DNA of 8,375 nt, taken from contig CAMALD010000043.1 of assembly GCA_945836355.1 (NCBI GenBank), forward strand, positions 1-8,375. Direction: 5' to 3'. The DNA comes from an uncultured Lachnospiraceae bacterium. Its GTDB lineage: Bacteria > Bacillota > Clostridia > Lachnospirales > Lachnospiraceae. The notes beneath the pieces are model-generated. The model searched no databases. It worked only from the letters and a program-made list of their open reading frames with translations, and was not told the origin of the DNA. Positions 5,532 through 8,375 of this stretch are shown in pieces; position 1 is the first letter of the stretch, and each line of letters opens with the position of its first letter. The translations under genes were made by a program, and so were the position numbers.

Positions 5532-6922
5532 TTTTCATCCCCAAATTGTTCGGAGACAGCCGCCATAATGGCGCACTCCATGCGCTTGCGGAACAATTCG
5601 CAGCCGTATTTGTACACTCCTCTGACGGAACCCGTAGCGTGGTATGCGTTTGCGGCACAGCCGCCGGAGCAGTAGAGCTTTGCCCAGCAATCCTTGCAGT
5701 CCGGGCGGGCGTACACATTGCAGGCGGCGAAATCGCACTGGGTTTCATGATTGGAGACACCGTTCCACACATCACCGAGCTTGAATTTTTCCTCGCCGAC
5801 GAACTGGTGGCAAGGGTAGAGGTCACCCCACGGGGTGACTGCCATGTATTCGGTGCCAGAGCCGCAGCCGGAAATACGCTTGTAAATGCACGGACCGCCG
5901 GTCAGGTCAATCATATAGTGGTAGAACGTAAACGGTCTGCCCTCCTTGCGGCGCTGAATCATCAGCTCGGCAAGCTCCTCGTACTGCTTCAGGACAATCG
6001 GCAGGTCGCTTTCGGTCAGAGCGGACGGGTCGTCCCCGGCACATACCACAGGCTCCATGCTAAGCTCGGTAAAGCCAAGGTCCAGCATGGTCTGAATATC
6101 CTTCAGAAAATCCGGGTTGTGGTGGGTAAAGGTGCCGCGCATATAGTAATTCTTGCCGCCGCGGGCCTCGACCAGCTTCTGGAATTTTGGCACGATTTTC
6201 TCCCAGCTTCCATTACCGGCATAATCCACGCGGAAGCGGTCATGCACCTCCCTGCGGCCGTCCAGACTCAGTACCACATTGCTCATCTCACGGTTGGCAA
6301 AGTCGATGACGTCATCATCAATCAAAACGCCGTTTGTGGTGAGGGTAAAGCGGAAGTTCTTGTTGTATTTCTTCTCGATACTTCTGGCGTAGGCAACCAG
6401 CTGCTTTACTACGTCAAAATTCATCAAAGGCTCGCCGCCGAAGAAATCCACTTCCAGGTTGTGGCGGGTACCGGAGTTTGCAACGAGAAAATCAAGTGCC
6501 TGTTTTCCGACCTCAAAGCTCATCAGGGCGCGTTCGCCGTGATACTTGCCCTGGCTGGCAAAGCAGTAGGAGCAGTTGAGGTTACAGGTGTGCGCGATAT
6601 GCAGGCAGAGCGCCTTCACCACACCTGCCGTGCGCGCCTTCAATTCTCCTGCCATCGGCTCAAAGGTGTCCGGTGAGAAAAGCTTTCCGGCATCCTTTAG
6701 CTCTTTAATTTGGTCGTAGCATTCGGCAATGTCCGATTCGGTAACAGGCTCGCCGTCACAGCCGTTTGCATATTTTTCTTTTATCAGCGCAATAATCTGC
6801 TCCCTGCTTTGCTCTTCAAACAAAGCGATGATGTCGTAGGCGATATCATCGACCACGTGAACCGAGCCGGAGCAGATATCAAGCACAATATTGTAACCGC
6901 CTAATTTGTACTGGTGAATCAT
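5528..6922 (-). CDS. scfB: SCIFF peptide maturase: radical SAM/SPASM thioether-forming enzyme
   Basis: A 464-residue radical SAM enzyme matching the clostridial six-cysteine (SCIFF) peptide maturase, also called CteB. The family forms Cys-to-alpha-carbon thioether bonds in a ribosomally made Cys-rich peptide. The N-terminal ~95 residues (YKLGGYNIVLDI, VHVVDDIAYDII) are the peptide-recognition (RRE-like) domain. The radical SAM site is CNLNCSYC with C113, C117 and C120, followed by DFFGGEPLMN (GGEP 162-165) and TTNGVL. The SPASM/auxiliary-cluster region has C345, C353, C371, C401, C409, C412, C418, C422 and C441, in the typical contexts SGCGSGTEYMAVTPWGDLYPC and CKDCWAKLYCSGGCAANAY. All expected cysteines are present and length is normal, so the enzyme looks functional. 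ATG 6922 has AGGAGG (6931-6936) eight bases upstream. The precursor gene scfA, usually immediately upstream, is missing. Instead a DUF1016 nuclease gene ends 60 bases away, and no good promoter is visible in that gap. Confidence 0.93.
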   Translation of the reverse strand: MIHQYKLGGYNIVLDICSGSVHVVDDIAYDIIALFEEQSREQIIALIKEKYANGCDGEPVTESDIAECYDQIKELKDAGKLFSPDTFEPMAGELKARTAGVVKALCLHIAHTCNLNCSYCFASQGKYHGERALMSFEVGKQALDFLVANSGTRHNLEVDFFGGEPLMNFDVVKQLVAYARSIEKKYNKNFRFTLTTNGVLIDDDVIDFANREMSNVVLSLDGRREVHDRFRVDYAGNGSWEKIVPKFQKLVEARGGKNYYMRGTFTHHNPDFLKDIQTMLDLGFTELSMEPVVCAGDDPSALTESDLPIVLKQYEELAELMIQRRKEGRPFTFYHYMIDLTGGPCIYKRISGCGSGTEYMAVTPWGDLYPCHQFVGEEKFKLGDVWNGVSNHETQCDFAACNVYARPDCKDCWAKLYCSGGCAANAYHATGSVRGVYKYGCELFRKRMECAIMAAVSEQFGDEK

Positions 6923-6982
6923 TGTAGTATCCTCCTGATTTTTTTACTTTTTTCGGAAATGTGTTTCTGCTATATCAATTAA

Positions 6983-8158
6983 TTATCCTTTTTTGATATT
7001 CAATCTAAACTCCTCTTCAGCTTGCTTTATTCTTGCTTGAATAGCTTCAACTGAAGGTAATTGTTCTTTGATTTCTTTTATTCTTACATTATCGTAGGTG
7101 GCAACGCCCATTGGGGTCTCTATTCCACGAAATGCCCATTGAACTTCAGTTTGATTCATGTCTTTACAGATAAGAAGCCCTATTGTTGGATTATCCGATT
7201 CGGTTTTTATTAACTCATCCACAGCATTTACATAGAAATTTAGTTTCCCTGCAAATTCTGGGTCAAATGATACTACTTTCAATTCAACAACCACATAACA
7301 TTTTAGCTTTATGTGGTAGAAAAGCATATCAATCTTTCTTGTTTTTCCGGCAACTATTATTTCTTTTTGTCTTCCTACAAACGCAAAACCAGTTCCTAAC
7401 TCCAATAGGAATTGTGTAATATTTTGTTCTAGTGCATCTTCTAAATCAGCTTCCTCATACTCCGGCGGAAGCGCAATAAAACCTAAATCATAAGTTTCTT
7501 TTGTTATTTCCTTGGCCAGTTTACTTTGGGAAGCAGATAAATATCTATCAAAGTTTGTTATTGCTGCCCCTTTTTTATGATAATAGTCTGCCTTAATACA
7601 ATTTACTAACGCATTGCGACTCCATCCCTCATTGATGGTACCTTTAATATAGAACAATGCTTCATCAACGTCTTTGCACTTTGTAATAATTTGTACATGG
7701 TGCCCCCATGGAACAAATGCAAATATTGAAGGAAAATCTATATCTCCAACAACTTGTTGGAGTTTTTGAACCACCTCTCCACTATATTGTTTCAGTTGAT
7801 TGATACAAAAATCATTATAATTTTCTCCAACAAGCTGTTGTATATTTTCCGAATAGAACAAATACCATTTCTTCATATTCCAAAGATTTGTTGTGCTAAA
7901 ACCCTTTGCTGATGGAAATTCATTTTGAAGATCTAAACTAACTTGTTCAACAACGCCAGCTCCCCATTTTTCATCAATTTTTCTAGTAACCAGGTCTTTT
8001 CCTAATAACCAGTTGAACATTAATTGTTCTGCGTTTATTTTAACAGCTGCTCTAACTTGTGTATGTCTATATCTTTCTTTTATTTCATACATCCATTGCG
8101 AATACTCTTTATCCAAATGAATATCATGTGACTTCACTACAATTGGTGTATCTTCCAT
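6983..8158 (-). CDS. DUF1016/YhcG-family PD-(D/E)XK nuclease domain protein
   Basis: A 391-residue protein with the two-part layout of the YhcG/DUF1016 family. An N-terminal helical DNA-binding-like domain (about 15-160) has the family stretches LGKDLV, FPSAKGFSTTNLWNMKKWY and VPWGHH. A C-terminal PD-(D/E)XK nuclease fold (about 220-370) begins near LGFIALPPEYEEADLEDAL. In it LLELGTGFAFVGRQ is followed by KIDMLFYH (D277) and VVVELK (E292, K294), giving the D-Xn-ExK catalytic set, then FAGKLNFYVNAVDE. The active site looks intact. Family members are often found in or beside restriction-modification and other defence loci and on mobile DNA; the exact role is unsettled. ATG 8158 has AGGAG six bases upstream. 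The gene is markedly AT-rich: a sampled 60-base line has about a third G+C, against well over half in the neighbouring scfB and decarboxylase genes. This points to horizontal acquisition. There is no terminator before scfB, so read-through into scfB is likely. Confidence 0.9.
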   Translation of the reverse strand: MEDTPIVVKSHDIHLDKEYSQWMYEIKERYRHTQVRAAVKINAEQLMFNWLLGKDLVTRKIDEKWGAGVVEQVSLDLQNEFPSAKGFSTTNLWNMKKWYLFYSENIQQLVGENYNDFCINQLKQYSGEVVQKLQQVVGDIDFPSIFAFVPWGHHVQIITKCKDVDEALFYIKGTINEGWSRNALVNCIKADYYHKKGAAITNFDRYLSASQSKLAKEITKETYDLGFIALPPEYEEADLEDALEQNITQFLLELGTGFAFVGRQKEIIVAGKTRKIDMLFYHIKLKCYVVVELKVVSFDPEFAGKLNFYVNAVDELIKTESDNPTIGLLICKDMNQTEVQWAFRGIETPMGVATYDNVRIKEIKEQLPSVEAIQARIKQAEEEFRLNIKKG

Positions 8159-8201
8159 TTTTTACTCCTAACCAATATATTTCGAATGTGCAATTTTTAC
8201 A

Positions 8202-8318
8202 TTACTCTGTTACCTGTGTGTATCTAAATGTTGTATTAATCTTCTCATGTCCAAGAAGTTTCTGCATATGTTCTATCGGCATACCTTTAAGAATTTTATT
8301 TTTTGTTCCCACAAATTG
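8202..8318 (-). pseudogene. C-terminal remnant of a tyrosine recombinase/integrase
   Basis: On the - strand, the frame ending at TAA 8202-8204 encodes KGMPIEHMQKLLGHE (from 8288), then INTTFRYTQVTE. This is the characteristic end of phage-integrase-family recombinases. LLGH contains the conserved box II histidine, and the TTFRY tyrosine corresponds to the catalytic nucleophile. Homology stops at about 8289. Upstream the frame hits a TAA at 8319-8321, and no Arg-His box (RHTFAT-type) precedes it, so the fragment is cut off from the rest of any recombinase. It ends 43 bases upstream of the nuclease gene start. Either a deletion or recombination left this tail, or the window cuts a rearranged element. 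Confidence 0.7.
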
Positions 8319-8320
8319 TT

Positions 8321-8351
8321 ATAGTAGCATCAATAACATCATAGTAGCATC
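8321..8351. repeat. Short direct repeats beside the recombinase remnant
   Basis: ATAGTAGCATC occurs at 8321-8331 and 8341-8351, exactly 20 bases apart. The bases between (AATAACATC) look like a degenerate third unit. TGTTAT 8317-8322 and ATAACA 8333-8338 form an inverted pair overlapping the first copy. The position, directly where recombinase homology stops, suggests a recombination junction or a recombinase-binding array; this is inference. A - strand frame through the repeats ends at TAA 8298-8300, and I do not recognise its product. Confidence 0.5.
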
Positions 8352-8375
8352 CTGCTGAATTACACACTGCGATGA

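Larger units (their letters stand above)
6937..8375. mobile_element. AT-rich acquired segment (edge of a putative defence/recombination island)
   Basis: Base composition drops sharply from about 6937 to the window end. The segment holds only a nuclease-domain gene, a recombinase tail and short repeats, and it occupies the place where scfA is expected upstream of scfB. The left border is set only approximately, between the scfB ribosome site (6931-6936) and the nuclease stop (6983). The right border is outside the window. No clear target-site duplication or terminal inverted repeat is visible. Confidence 0.45.

Noticed and set aside
5495..6676. 393-codon + strand open frame opposite scfB and the start of the decarboxylase-like gene
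   Set aside because: It mirrors the antisense of a highly conserved radical SAM gene with every cluster cysteine in place. The translated product has no recognisable domain, and GC-rich third positions readily keep such frames open.
7748..7850. Near-palindromic CAACAACTTGTTGG-like sequences repeated inside the nuclease gene
   Set aside because: They encode similar short peptide stretches (QQVVGD and QQLVGE) in a normal family region and are explained by coding sequence.
8059..8358. 99-codon + strand open frame at the right end
   Set aside because: AT-rich random frame antisense to the nuclease N-terminus and the recombinase remnant; the product shows no domain.

Overview
The window looks like chromosomal DNA of a Clostridia gut or anaerobe lineage, most likely Lachnospiraceae. 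The strongest pointer is a full-length SCIFF-type radical SAM peptide maturase (ScfB), a family that is nearly universal in Clostridia. GGAGG ribosome sites, a MetY-type sulfhydrylase and a stand-alone Orn/Lys/Arg decarboxylase-fold protein fit the same setting. The core genes are moderately GC-rich. The right end is clearly AT-rich.

Left part (1-953, + strand): the last 72 codons of an acyl-CoA synthetase are followed one base later by a 230-codon open frame. That frame joins an XRE helix-turn-helix, a TPR-like piece and the C-terminal part of an ABC exporter ATPase that lacks Walker A. It looks like the in-frame scar of deletions across a regulator/ABC-transporter locus. A strong, apparently bidirectional hairpin terminator closes this block.

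Centre (1006-4206): a Na+/solute symporter (- strand) and metY, O-acetylhomoserine sulfhydrylase (+ strand), diverge from a 301-bp control region. This region holds a plausible promoter for each gene, three near-identical 11-bp direct repeats and a TTATAA-type inverted repeat. The 3' end of metY meets the oncoming decarboxylase-like gene in a 38-bp imperfect tandem duplication. One copy supplies the stop of metY and the other supplies the stop of the opposing gene.

Right-centre (4179-6922, - strand): scfB and a PLP-dependent decarboxylase-fold gene overlap by ATGA and are almost certainly co-translated. The Cys-rich SCIFF precursor (scfA), normally just upstream of scfB, is not there.

Right end (6937-8375): the place where scfA is expected is taken by an AT-rich segment. 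It carries a DUF1016/YhcG-type PD-(D/E)XK nuclease gene, the last ~30 codons of a tyrosine recombinase and short direct repeats. This segment looks like the edge of a transferred defence or recombination island that continues beyond the window. I see no tRNA, rRNA, CRISPR array or riboswitch in the window.
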